A program made the translations under genes and the position numbers. DNA of 64,000 nt from Buddleja alternifolia (lineage: Eukaryota; Streptophyta; Magnoliopsida; Lamiales; Scrophulariaceae), in assembly GCA_019426215.1 (NCBI GenBank), contig CM033399.1, positions 22,639,022 to 22,703,021 of the forward strand. Reading direction: 5' to 3'. Positions within the stretch are counted from its first letter, which is position 1. Every line of letters starts with the position of its first letter. Positions 1-10,299 of the stretch are shown here, piece after piece. The notes beneath the pieces were generated by a model. It was not told where the DNA came from. It was given only the letters and a program-made list of their open reading frames with translations, and did not search any database.

Positions 1-680
1 TTCTTCAATTCCTGAGACAGTCAACTAATATCTCATACTTTCTTTTCGGAGAAACCTACATTACTATTGAGATATTCCCAGTTGTTTGAACTTTGTCAAA
101 ATCAAACAAACCGTTTAGAAAAACCTCATCCAAGCCTCGCGATCTGTGTGAAGTCGAAGTTGGATACTTGCATTATTTCTGAGTGAAAGAAGCAAGAGGA
201 TAGAAGTGTCTTGGAGCAGAAATCTGTGTGATAAAGGAGCTCAAGTCATCGACATCCATCTCTCCCTAATTTGTAGAAGATTCTGAGTGATTATTTGAGA
301 ATCATTTTAGTGGATTGCCTCCAAGTGATCAAGGAGAAGAAGGTGCATAAATTGATTAAGTAAAACACAATCAAAAACCAAGCAACTGCAAACAGTTTGT
401 GACGCTAAAAGCATTCAAACAAGAAGACTATAAAATCAATTCCGTTGTGCTAACACTGATCAAAGAAGTGAACACTTAGACCTATTTAGTTATAGTATTC
501 AAGTCTTGAAGTCGAAGTTAACTTTCTAAAAACAGTCTTCAACAGACGCTCAGTCAAGCTCCTACTTCTCAAGCGTCCAACACAATTTTAATACGAAATT
601 TTTAAGTCAAAAAAAACTTCAGGGTCTATTCAACTCCCCCCCCCCCTCTAGACCCTTTCGTATGCCACTTGGGACCAACA
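1..680 (+). repeat. 3' part of a SIRE-like Ty1/copia LTR
   Basis: The segment ends with a pyrimidine-rich tract, then CTAGACCCTTTCGTATGCC and a CA end (CCAACA) at 680. The same ending occurs at 13190-13407, and a related but truncated one lies before the gag gene at 57.2 kb. Upstream, short matching blocks (GGAGAAGAA, AAAGCATT, GTTGTGCTAAC) occur in the same order as in the 56.85-57.2 kb LTR. This suggests diverged copies of one LTR family. The 5' end of the LTR lies outside the window. No coding sequence is visible. Confidence 0.6.
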
Positions 681-689
681 ACTAGTGCT

Positions 690-3174
690 ATTGTTTTTCG
701 ACATTATGTTATTTTTTTAGATAATTTTTCCCATTTTTTATTGGTTTTTCCTATTCATCTCAAATCTGAAGTTTTTAATTTTTTTTAAACTATCATGCAT
801 ATGTCAAAAATCAATTTAATCTTGAAATTAAGTCTTTCCAATGCGATCATGGTCGCGAGTTCGATAATAAGAATTTTCATACTCTTCTCAGTGGTCTAGG
901 TATAACTTTTCATTTCTTTTGCCCTCACACGTCTCAACAAAATGGCAAGGCCAAATGCACTCTTCAATCTATAAACAATATCGTGCGTACCCTTCTCTTT
1001 CAAGCCTCTCTCCCGCCTACTTTTTGGGTTGAAGCATTCCATATGGCTACTCATCTTCTCAACTTACTCCCGACCACTAATCTAAATTATCGCACACCTT
1101 TTGAACTTTTGTACCACACTCCACCGGACTACTCTCACCTTCGTGTCTTTGGATGCTTGTGTTAGCCCAATCTTACCTCTGTCACCCCACACAAATTTGC
1201 TTCGTATTCTACTTCTTGCGTCTTTCTCGGGTTCCCGCAAAATCATCGTGTCTATCGCTGTTTAGATCTTTCCACTAATAAGATCATTTTTTCTCGTCAT
1301 GTCACTTTGGATGAATCCTCTTTTCCCTATGCCTCGTCTCCCATGCAGTCCACTGTTCATGACTACTCTTTTCTTGACCTGGACGATGACCTGCCTCCCC
1401 AGCTCCAACTTTTTCCCTTACTGCTCCCGTCGTGCCTAACCAGCCTCCTCTGCCGACCCTTCTACTCATTCCATGGTTACTCATTCCAAATCCAGCATCA
1501 CCCGTCTCCGTCAGCTTGTTAACCTTTCAGTTCTCTCTTCTCTCTCTTTCCTATCCCTTCAACTCCAACTCAAGCTCTATCCGACCCTAATTGAAAAGCC
1601 GCCATGCAAGCCAAAATCTCCGCTCTTTATTCTAATTCTACATGGGAGCTCGTTCTGTGTCCCCCTCTCACTAATATCGTTGGTTCCAAATGGATTTTTT
1701 GTCATAAATTTCGATCTGATCGCTCCCTCAAATGATACAAGGCTCGTCTAGTTGCTCAAGGATATACCCAGCAACTTAGCTTAGACTATGATGAAACTTT
1801 TAGTCCTCTTGTCAAGCCCGCCACCATTCGAATTTTCATAAGCCTTGCACTCTCTCGCTCTTGGCCTATTCATCAATTAGGCAGAAAGAATGCTTTTTTG
1901 CATGGCCATCTCAATGAAGTTGTCTTTATGAAACAACCCCCCAGCTTTATCGATTCCGCTTTCCTATTCATGTGTGTCATTTCAAGATGGCTCTCTATCG
2001 TCTCAAACAAGCACCTCGGGCTTGGTCATCGTTTCGTTTCTTTTCTTACCTCCTAAGGTTTTGTTAGTAGTAAAGCGGATACCTCTCTTTTCGTCTTTCA
2101 TCATGGGACTTTCACTGCCTATCTTCTTCATTATGTGGATGACTTTGTTCTTACTGCATTGTCTCCATCTCTTCTTTCTCAAATCACTCAGCTTCTCTCG
2201 TCGGAATTTGCTATGATCGACAACGACTCTTTAAATTATTTTTAGGTATTCATGTTTCTCGTTCTTCCTCTGGTCTCGCTATTTCTCAATCTAAGTTTGC
2301 TATGGATATCTTAGATCATGCCAAAATGGCTTCCTGTAACTCGTGCACTACTCCTGTCGACACTCGTGCGAAATTATCTTTGTCAGGTCCTCCTGTTTCC
2401 GACCCTACCCATTATCGTAGCTTAGTTGGGGCTCTGCAGTATCTCACTATCACCCGCTCATCCCCAAAGTGCTCTAGTTGTTGTTTCCTAAGTTTCAGGG
2501 TTTGGGAAATAAGTACTCGTTCTCCCGGCAGGCCTCTTTCTTTGACTGAGAGTACTGAGGCTTTTCTCTCAAGTATAGTAGGCGCTGTTCCACCCTATCA
2601 TATATAAAGAAGTATAAATCGTATTCTTCGCTATGTTCATGGTACTATTGCTCACTGTCTACACTTTCGATTTTCCTCTACTTCTCAACTCAATGCCTAC
2701 TCGGATGCAGATTAGGCGGGGTGCCCGAGTACTCGTCGTTCTACCACTAGTTATTGTGTTTTCTTAGACGATAATCTTATTTCTTGTTCTTCAAAACATC
2801 AACATGTAGTTTCTAAATCAAATGTAGAAGCCAAATACAGAGGTGTTGCTAATGCCGTCGCCGAGTCATCTTAGCTTCGCAATTTACTTCTTGAATTACA
2901 TTGTCCTCTTACTTCTTCCACTTTTGTGTATTGTGATAACATCAACTCCATTTATCTTTCTTCAAACCCTACGCAAAACCAACATACTAAACATATTGAA
3001 ATAGATATTCATTTTTTACGAGAAAAAGTAGCACTCAATGAAGTGCGTATGTTGCATGAGCCCTTGGCTCATCAATTTGCCGACATATTCACAAAGGGTT
3101 TGTCTTCACCTTTATTTCTCGATTTCAGATCCAGTCTAAATGTTCGGGAACAACCTGTTTCGACAACGGGGGAG
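690..3174 (+). pseudogene. 5'-truncated Ty1/copia polyprotein remnant (integrase, RT, RNase H)
   Basis: This is a decayed copia pol region. Integrase core sequence is readable at about 840-1300 (CDHGREFDN and HTSQQNGKAK motifs, then a ...FWVEAF...LLN...PTTNL block). The reverse transcriptase follows at about 1590-2290, with an [14 protein letters not shown] motif and YVDD at about 2132-2143. RNase H lies at about 2690-3170, with NQHTKHIEIDIHFLRE and ADIFTKG motifs. Gag, protease and the 5' LTR are absent; the element begins next to the LTR end at 680. Many stops and frameshifts interrupt it, and the FDVKNAFLHG-type motif is altered to [11 protein letters not shown]. It cannot encode a functional polyprotein. 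Confidence 0.85.
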
Positions 3175-3338
3175 TGCTAAATATTATTTTTCATATTTAT
3201 CGTTTAGGTTTTCTATTGCTAGTACATATCCATGTATATCTTTATGTCCTTGTTTGTAGCTTATGGTTTGATATTATTTTGTACCTATATATACTTCTTA
3301 ATAATACAATGATATTTACGTTGTTTAGAACTCTAACA
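3175..3338 (+). repeat. 3' LTR of the copia remnant
   Basis: A purine-rich tract (GGGGGAG) lies directly after the RNase H remnant and is followed by TGCTAAATATT, a typical LTR start after a polypurine tract. The segment carries a TATA-like CCTATATATAC and ends at about CTCTAACA. At roughly 164 bp it is short but plausible for small copia LTRs. The matching 5' LTR is not in the window. Confidence 0.6.
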
Positions 3339-3611
3339 TTGCTATTTAAATATTGATTTTGAAAGGAAACTAAAAGGCAGTTAAATATAAATCTTTCTTA
3401 ACAAACACTAACAGTAACAGAAAAGATATTGCAAATATAAATTGTGAATATGACCCTTGATTAGTTAAAAGGTGAGAAATAATTCATAACTTGAAGTAAA
3501 TTAAACATACATTTTAAAAATTGAAATAATGACTAAATAAAAATTTCTTGACCAAAATAAAATGACATTTTAGTAAAGAATTCAACATTGGATTCTAGAG
3601 GTTGGTATAAA

Positions 3612-4412
3612 ATAGGGAGAATAACAGTTTTGGTTCCTCAACTTTAAGATTAAAAGTTTTGGTTATTTATCGAACTCGACAAAATAATCGTAGATCTTCA
3701 ATTTTAAACAGGTTTGATCTTTTTTGTTAACGTTCCATCAAAGAACAAAATGGCCGCATGTGAGCATAAATGGGGGAAATTGGTCGATTTTGGCGCTGAA
3801 AACATCAATTTGCACATTCGACCTCCATTTTTGTCAATTTTTTGGGAAAAATTAGTAATTAGAGTTTATAAAACTTGGGAATTTTTAAAAACTAAGGCTT
3901 TATCAAATTAGGGTATACAAATTTTTTGAGAAAATTTGCGTTGAATTACTGTTTGAAGGGTGTAATTTTGGGGTAATTTATTGAGACACTTAGCGTTTTT
4001 GCTGAAATGATGAAATAATGTGAGATTTCACCAATTTTCCCCCAAATTGAGCACATTCCATTGGTTTTTGGACAGAAAATTAACAGCATGGACCAAATCT
4101 GTTTAAAATTGGAACATTGAGGACTAAATTTGTCCAATCTAATAATGGGGGACCAAAACTACTTGAGTAATACAGTTTAGGGACCTAAAGAGACACTTAG
4201 CGTTTTTGCTGAAATGATGAAATAATGTGAGATTTCACCAATTTTCCCCCATTTTGAGCACATTTCATTGGTTTTTGGACAGAAAATTAACAGCATGGAC
4301 CAAATCTGTTTAAAATTGGAACATTGAGGACTAAATTTGTCCAATCTAATAATGGGGGACCAAAACTACTTGAGTAATACAGTTTAGGGACTTAAAGAGT
4401 AATTCTCCCTAT
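3612..4412. mobile_element. Non-coding TIR element (MITE-like) with an internal tandem duplication
   Basis: The ends are imperfect inverted repeats: ATAGGGAGAATAAC on the left, and the reverse complement of GTAATTCTCCCTAT on the right. The interior has no sustained coding frame; short open stretches are repeat text. A 207-bp unit is tandemly duplicated at 3983-4189 and 4190-4396. I could not identify a target-site duplication, so the superfamily is undetermined (Mutator-like is possible). Confidence 0.55.
3983..4396. repeat. 207-bp tandem duplication
   Basis: Two head-to-tail copies begin with GAGACACTTAGCG at 3983 and 4190. By eye they differ at only a few bases, such as CCCAAATTGAG versus CCCATTTTGAG. 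The array lies inside the TIR element and stops just before its right terminus. Confidence 0.85.
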
Positions 4413-4594
4413 ATGATACATTCCTAGTGTTTGTAGTGATGAAGCCAAAAATTCCAAGCATGTTTCATCATTTGAACTTTTGAGAGATCGAGTCCAAAGC
4501 AATTGATTTTCAGGATATATTTTTTTGGGGGGGGGGGGGGTGGTTTCATGAGAGGAGGAAATGAGTTTACTTGCATATAGGATGATTCATCGTT

Positions 4595-4845
4595 AAAGTA
4601 GAAACGATAATATAGGTAGTAATTATGTTAAAAATATATATAGAGAGAGACAGTAATTTTTATTTTTTGGGATGTGAAATGTAATTAAATACAAGTATAA
4701 TTACAGATACATTATTTAAAAAGTAGAAACGATAATATAGGGAGTAGTTATGTTAAATATATATATAGAGAGAGACAGTAATTTTTAATATTTGGGATGT
4801 GAAATATAATTAAATACAAGGATAATTATAGGTACATTGTTTTAC
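4595..4845. repeat. About 125-bp tandem duplication
   Basis: Two head-to-tail copies start with AAAGTAGAAACGATAATA at 4595 and 4720. Both contain TATATAGAGAGAGACAGTAA. They differ by scattered substitutions. They are non-coding and AT-rich. Confidence 0.8.
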
Positions 4846-5744
4846 TTATTACGTAATTATCACGACATCCTTGTAAATTTATAGATTATCAATTAGTGGA
4901 TCGATGTGAACTACCCACCTATCTCTAACCTTTGTACGAAGAAAAGCAAACATCAAAAACTCAACTCCTAAGCAGCGCTATGATATACAAAATCACTATT
5001 TTCAACAAGCCATTAATATTGTATACTAAGGTCTACGGTTCAGCATAATTATATCAATATGAAATGCGTAGTGGAAAAGAAAATAAATGCAGCCTAATTA
5101 AAATTGACCAAAGACCATGAGACTAGAATAATGACATTGGAAGTCTTTTTGGCATGCCTTTTTGCTGCATTTGAGAAAATTTGCATTGAATTACGGTTTG
5201 ACATTGGAAGACTAAAAACCCTCGCCACCTTTTTTCTTCTCTTCTTCTCCGTCGACGATGGCTTGGTGAAGCAGTCGCCTCTTCACCACTTTTGCCACTA
5301 CCATCGTCGGCGGGCTGGGTTGGAGCGCCCTCTTCAAATTGTATAACCCAACTTCAAATCTGACGAAACGGTGATGGATCTAACGAGACAGAGACGGATC
5401 TGACAAGATGAAGAGGGGTGATTCATAAGATTTTATATAGCTTTTTAGATAGTTTGATTAGTATTTTATTTTCTCTCTCGTATGTGAGTTTGTTTTCTCT
5501 CTCTCGAATGAGAGTTTCGTCTCTCTTGAATAAGAGTGTGGTTTTGTGTCGTTTATTAGTTCTTAAGATTTGTTATCTTGAAGAACTTGATATTTGGTGC
5601 TTTAATTGTTTTTTACTACATCATCAGAGACAGTCTCAGTTGTATTGTTCTTGACGTTATAAACTGATTATTGAATGAAATAAAATCACCGCTTCTCCTT
5701 AAAAAAAAAAATTGCAAAACTAGTCAATCACTTTTAGGCGACTT
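4846..5744. other. Non-coding stretch, possibly holding a retroposed 3' tail
   Basis: No gene is supported. From about 5415 the DNA is rich in CTCTCT tracts, has an AATGAAATAAAATC polyadenylation-like signal, and ends in a run of A at 5701-5711. That is the look of a retroposed 3' end (LINE tail or processed transcript), but I see no upstream coding frame and no target-site duplication. Confidence 0.3.
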
Positions 5745-6360
5745 TGATAGAAATGGCAATGGGTTTTCCTGGTTAGATCTGGACTCGTACCGAACCCATC
5801 TCGTTTGGTGCGGGCTTACACGAGATAAGCGAGTTTTGGAGCAGTTTCTCAAGTTTTGGTGTTTTGGACTCAGATTTGCTCGAACCGCCCCATTTGGCAT
5901 TATAAATATACTTATACGTGTATATATGTTTATGTGATTTATATATATATGTCTATACATATAAAAAAAATGTGTATTTTTTGCATGACCTCAGCATAGA
6001 AATATTTAACAAGATACACCTATAAACAAAATAATTAATAGTTTATACTTTTACAATAAAAATAATTAAAAAACATGCTTGAAATTATAATTATTGAAAA
6101 ATTAAGTATAAATTGATAAATAATTCATTCTTAGTTAATAATACAATTTTCTAACACTTAGATAGTTGTTACCATTTTCTTCTAAGAAAAGATTAATTTT
6201 TAAAATTACATTCGAGTCTATTGGGTCCAACTCGATTGTCGGGTCTGACGTTTGCGGAGGGAAGCGTCTCGGATCCATAATGGTGGCGCAGGTCTTGGGT
6301 TTTGACGAACCCACCTTAGACCCACTCATTAGTAACTTTAGACAACGAACGAAATAAGAA
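5745..6360. repeat. Dispersed repeat, probably a degenerate hAT-like MITE
   Basis: The left part (about 5770-5910) contains TACCGAACCCATCTCGTTTG and matches 10725-10865 in the same orientation. The right part (about 6210-6330) is rich in GGGTC/GACCC words, the composition seen at the ends of common plant hAT-like MITEs. There is no coding sequence, and the termini are not clear enough to place. Confidence 0.4.
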
Positions 6361-6959
6361 CTAAAATTTACTTGAACCAAAGTAAGATGATTTCTGGTTC
6401 AAATTCGATTTGTTCGAATCCAAATCAATGATAAGGTAGATTGATTTATTCACTTCATGTGGATGTTTTTATTGAAAGGATTTTAAGCAATCGCACATAT
6501 ACATAATAAAACTTTGACAAGCATCAATATTGATTTTTTTGTCTCCTCTTCTCTCTTCTATTTTTTCACGAAAAAATCAATGCTAGACAGAGATCAGTAG
6601 TCCTAGTGTCTATATCTTTCAAACAGTAAAGTATATTATGTCTGGTGTCCACACACATTTGTGTAAAAGACATGAACACAGATTTAACACTCGGACCATT
6701 AGACTCGATCTGATATAAAATTACCCATTTTTCCACGTTCTCTTTTTTTTTATTTTATCTTCCCTCTCTCATATTTTCATATCTTTCTCTTACAATAACT
6801 TTTTTTTCTCTCCGCTCTCTTCTAATTACTTACGTATTACTATATCTCATACAAAATTAAAGGTAAATATTATGCTTAAAATAATTAATCTAATACTTTA
6901 AACCATAATTTTTAATTAAGTACACATATCTAAGTGTGCCAACTTGATTAGTATATATA

Positions 6960-7143
6960 TTTTTTTTTGTTTACTCAAGGTATCCCCAGGCCTCATTTGA
7001 GGCCCAGAACTAATTCCCGGGGGATCGGAGCATTAAAGGTAGGGCCCCCTCCCAATGAGTGCGCTTCCCGAGATTTAAACTTATGTTCTCCTCCTTACGG
7101 GGGTGGGGACTACTTACCACTTCACCAACATTATGTTGATACG
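6960..7143 (-). mobile_element. tRNA-derived SINE with a 15-bp target-site duplication
   Basis: On the minus strand the 5' end reads TTGGTGAAGTGGTAAG, like a tRNA-type box A. A box-B-like AGTTTAAATCTC follows, and the element ends in an A-rich tail (a T run on the plus strand at about 6960-6969). The flanking duplication TGATTAGTATATATA lies at 6945-6959 and 7144-7158 and is perfect. A shorter relative of the same family sits at 19697-19775. Confidence 0.8.
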
Positions 7144-7285
7144 TGATTAGTATATATAATTACCCTTACTTCATATGTTGGCTTCAATAATCAAGTTTTT
7201 GCATAAACAAAGTGATTATAGTTAGCCAAGAACCGCAAGACCAAATCGAAAAATACAGAAACTCATCATACTATGTAATTACAAT

Positions 7286-9034
7286 CAGGGATGGAGCAAG
7301 GGAGGCTGAGGGTGCCCCTCAATTTTTTGATTTTTTAATTATAGGTATTAAATTTTAAAATTTTATATTTTCGTCACCCTAATTAATTCAACATTTCTAA
7401 CCCAGAAGCTAACGTAAACCCACATAGTAAAACAAATTGACTCAATGGGATAATTCAATGGGCTACATATTCAAATTTTTAGTTAGAAATCTTGTTATAA
7501 TTTTTGCATTTTCTCATTACCGATGATTTGTTCAAAGCTTATCAACCATTTCTTAAGATAATGAGCCTATGAGCTGTGAGCACCTGGTTCATATCCAAAA
7601 GCATGCTGCTGGTCTTTGATTTCGATAAATGCACACTGCCTCATCTACTCTTATCAAAACAAAGAGAGGAAAAAAAGAACTTTTTGGTCTTATTTCCCTT
7701 AAATTATACAACCAAAATATGTTTGTTTTTTTTTTTAATTAGATTTAAGAACAAGCTTCTCGATACTTAAACGGTGCAAAATCGACGCGATAAAAAACAT
7801 AAGTAAAATTGAAAGAGGTGCGGGCATAGAGTGGGTTTCCATTGTTGATGAGACAAAGTGTGCCGTCTAATTTAGATAGGATGGATGGATCAGGCTGAAC
7901 GAAGGGCTGAAAGTTAGGGAACAATATTTTCAAGTTCAAAATACTGCATGAGCATGTGTTGGTGATGTTTACTGTCCATTCTTTCTGCAACTCTGTTTGC
8001 CTCCCTGTTACGGTTTGGTCGATTTTGATCACACTTGGTGGGCATACTTCCCTTGAACCTTCAGTCACAAGGCAAAGAAAGACTAGGAAGCAAAAGAATT
8101 TGATGATGTCTTCCATTGAGATTGCAATTGGATATACAATGTTGTTTTCACTACCAAAAAATGTTAATCCTCTCATATAATAGCAAGGTGTTGTATTATT
8201 TTAATACAATATTGATATATTGTTATATATTGAGTATGTGTTACGTTAAAGTCTGAACTATAGTAACGAAATTTCATTTGTATTAGGAATTTCAACAAAT
8301 AGATGATGAGTATCTACAAGACAAGAATTTGATAGTGAAATATAAATGCTAAGAAAAATAAATGAAGAAAGGTGTGTGTGTGTGTCGGGGAGTAACATGG
8401 GGTTTCTTTTGTATAGAATGAGTATAAATTAATATAGAATAGTGAAGAAAAAAATTGGGAGCTTAAGGAAAAATCATATATAGGTAACATGTGGTATGAA
8501 TAGTTGATAATGCTGTTTGACATGCAAAATGCAATTTTTTTTTGTTTCAATTGAGGTGATGTTCAATGCTCCATCTTTCTTGACAATGAGATTTTTAAAT
8601 TTTGAGGTAAAGTAACCATAGAGATATAAAACAAGGAATTGTGTGATTAGAATTTACAAAATATGTAGTTGTTTTCTTATAGTTTAATTATGTTCATTTC
8701 TTGTAGTTGATGTATTTGTGAATTTTAGATATTTGTAATATTCATAAAAATTATGTTAATTAAGAAAGAGACTAAAGAGGTCAAGCACAGTTTAGCATGC
8801 CCAAACTATAAAAAATAAATAGCACATATATTTTACTTAGCAGTGGTTTGTATATTTTTGAAATATGACATATCGTAATTTGCGTCAATATTAAATACAA
8901 TATTTCCGTTGTTCACTTATGTTTCAATAATTAATTATCGAATCAAAAAAATATGTGTAAAAATAAATATTAAAATACCAATATTTTTAGCATTTCGATC
9001 TCACCCCCTGAGACAAAATCCGACTCCATCCCTG
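7286..9034. mobile_element. Candidate hAT-like element enclosing the TPD1-like gene
   Basis: The left end is CAGGGATGGAGC and the right end is the reverse complement of CAGGGATGGAGT; the inverted match extends outward to TACAATCAGGGATGGAG. Sequence just inside both ends resembles a common plant MITE family (left GGTGCCCCTCAATTTTTTGA; right, inverted, TTTTGTCTCAGGGGGTGAGA). The 8-bp flanks, ATTACAAT and ATTGTAGA, match only weakly, so a duplication is not proven. No transposase is present. The enclosed 1.75 kb contains an intact minus-strand gene. It could be one gene-carrying element or two unrelated insertions. Confidence 0.4.
7745..8116 (-). CDS. TPD1-like small secreted cysteine-containing protein
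   Basis: This is a 123-residue protein if translation starts at the second in-frame Met (8116), which places a hydrophobic signal peptide (about residues 4-19) at the N terminus; a start at 8176 would add 20 residues before it. The mature part resembles TAPETUM DETERMINANT1-like proteins: an early Cys (C25), an N-T-C-S-C motif (C55, C57), a DPSIL...DGTLCLINNG block (C88) and a C-terminal ...FKYREACS (C122). Family members act as apoplastic peptide-like ligands; TPD1 itself binds the EMS1 receptor kinase in anthers. The Cys usually found in the strand after the C-x-C motif is Phe/Pro here, leaving an odd number of mature cysteines. Two N-glycosylation sequons (residues 50 and 103) are visible. 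It appears to be a single exon and lies within hAT-like ends. The family call is fairly secure; the function is inferred. Confidence 0.75.
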   Translation of the reverse strand: MEDIIKFFCFLVFLCLVTEGSREVCPPSVIKIDQTVTGRQTELQKEWTVNITNTCSCSILNLKILFPNFQPFVQPDPSILSKLDGTLCLINNGNPLYARTSFNFTYVFYRVDFAPFKYREACS

Positions 9035-9301
9035 ATTGTAGAAACACCCTATATCATAACCCAACAAGGGTATAAATGTAAGTATGTAAACAATCGAATT
9101 AATTTCTATAGTATAATAGAGGGGAAGACTAATTATCGCTTAAATTAAATGTACTTCTTTTACATGGTCATCAGGAAAAAAATTCTAACAAAATCTTTGA
9201 ACTATCTAACCAAAAACACTAGAAGAACATTAGTGGCGTTGGACGAATTCTTTGAATTTTTCTAACCAAAAATAATATACAATATCTATGCAACCAATTG
9301 T

Positions 9302-9309
9302 CTATAAAA
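9302..9309 (+). promoter_or_regulatory. TATA box of the thaumatin-like gene
   Basis: CTATAAAAAC lies 65-75 bases upstream of the start codon at 9375, a normal plant spacing that leaves a leader of about 40 nt. Confidence 0.65.
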
Positions 9310-9374
9310 ACCCCAGCCAATTTGTTCTTCAAACCACGCAACTACAAAGCAAAATCACCTTATAGTAAGTAAAT

Positions 9375-10055
9375 ATGAGCTTCACAAAAATCCTCCCAAT
9401 TTTAGCTTGTCTTTTGCCCATCCTATTCTTCACCTCCACCCTTGCTGCCACTTTCAACATCATAAACCAATGTCGCTACACTGTTTGGGCAGCCGCGAGG
9501 CCCGGTGGGGGTAGACAACTTGATTCGGGCCAATCGTGGCAAATCAATGTAGCACCGGGCACAACCCAGGCCCGAATTTGGGGTCGGACCAATTGCAACT
9601 TTGATGGAAATGGTCGAGGTCGTTGTCAAACAGGTGATTGTAATGGATTACTACAGTGTCAAGGTTACGGCCAAGCCCCCAACACCCTAGCCGAATTTGC
9701 CCTAAACCAGTTCCAAAACAGGGATTTTGTTGACATTTCCTTGGTAGATGGGTTTAATATACCAATGGAGTTCAGTCCAACAACCAACGTGTGCCGCAAC
9801 CTTAGGTGCACGGCCCCAATTAACGATCAATGCCCCAGTCAGCTTCGGGCTCCAGGTGGATGTAACAATCCATGTACGGTCTTTCGCACTAATCAATATT
9901 GTTGCACAAATGGGCCTGGAAGTTGTAGTCCGACAACATTTTCGAGGTTCTTTAAAGATAGGTGCCCTGATGCTTATAGCTATCCTCAGGATGATCCAAC
10001 AAGTCTTTTCACTTGTCCTGGTGGCACCAATTACCGCGTTGTGTTCTGCCCATAG
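9375..10055 (+). CDS. Osmotin/thaumatin-like protein (PR-5 family)
   Basis: This is an intact, intron-less 226-residue secreted protein. Residues 1-24 form a hydrophobic signal peptide; the mature chain starts near ATFNIINQC. It has 16 cysteines after the signal, the number that forms the eight disulfides of large thaumatin-like proteins, and the family signature [12 protein letters not shown] at about residues 78-89. PR-5 proteins accumulate after pathogen attack or osmotic stress and many are antifungal. The protein ends at ...YRVVFCP, without the C-terminal propeptide that sends osmotins to the vacuole, so apoplastic secretion is more likely (inference). A TATA box precedes it and an AATAAA signal follows. 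No clear pathogen-responsive promoter motif was recognised in the preceding 200 bases. It is not a retroelement remnant and is probably functional. Confidence 0.95.
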   Translation: MSFTKILPILACLLPILFFTSTLAATFNIINQCRYTVWAAARPGGGRQLDSGQSWQINVAPGTTQARIWGRTNCNFDGNGRGRCQTGDCNGLLQCQGYGQAPNTLAEFALNQFQNRDFVDISLVDGFNIPMEFSPTTNVCRNLRCTAPINDQCPSQLRAPGGCNNPCTVFRTNQYCCTNGPGSCSPTTFSRFFKDRCPDAYSYPQDDPTSLFTCPGGTNYRVVFCP

Positions 10056-10229
10056 AAAAACTATTTTGGGTGCTCTGTTGTTATTGAGATTACTCAAACT
10101 TACTAGCAATATGTTAAGGATTTCTGGCACTAGCCTGTAATAATGTTCTGCACAAGTGGATTATGCATTTAGGTTATCATGTAAATGTCTCGATGAACTC
10201 TTTAATATTGATTATTGAGAATGTCGAAC

Positions 10230-10235
10230 AATAAA
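10230..10235 (+). terminator. Polyadenylation signal of the thaumatin-like gene
   Basis: AATAAA lies about 175 bases after the stop codon, in AT-rich 3' sequence. Confidence 0.5.
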
Positions 10236-10299
10236 ATATTAATTAAAGAATACTACTTAAAACTATTCTTTTTTCAATTTGTGCCAAAAATAATTTTTC

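Noticed and set aside
3983..4396. CRISPR-like or satellite array
   Set aside because: There are only two long units and no spacer structure, in a plant nuclear context.
9423..10140. Long open frames overlapping the thaumatin-like gene on both strands (about 130-142 residues)
   Set aside because: They are shadows of the real gene: no domain, no signal peptide, and they follow the GC-richer codon pattern of the PR-5 frame.
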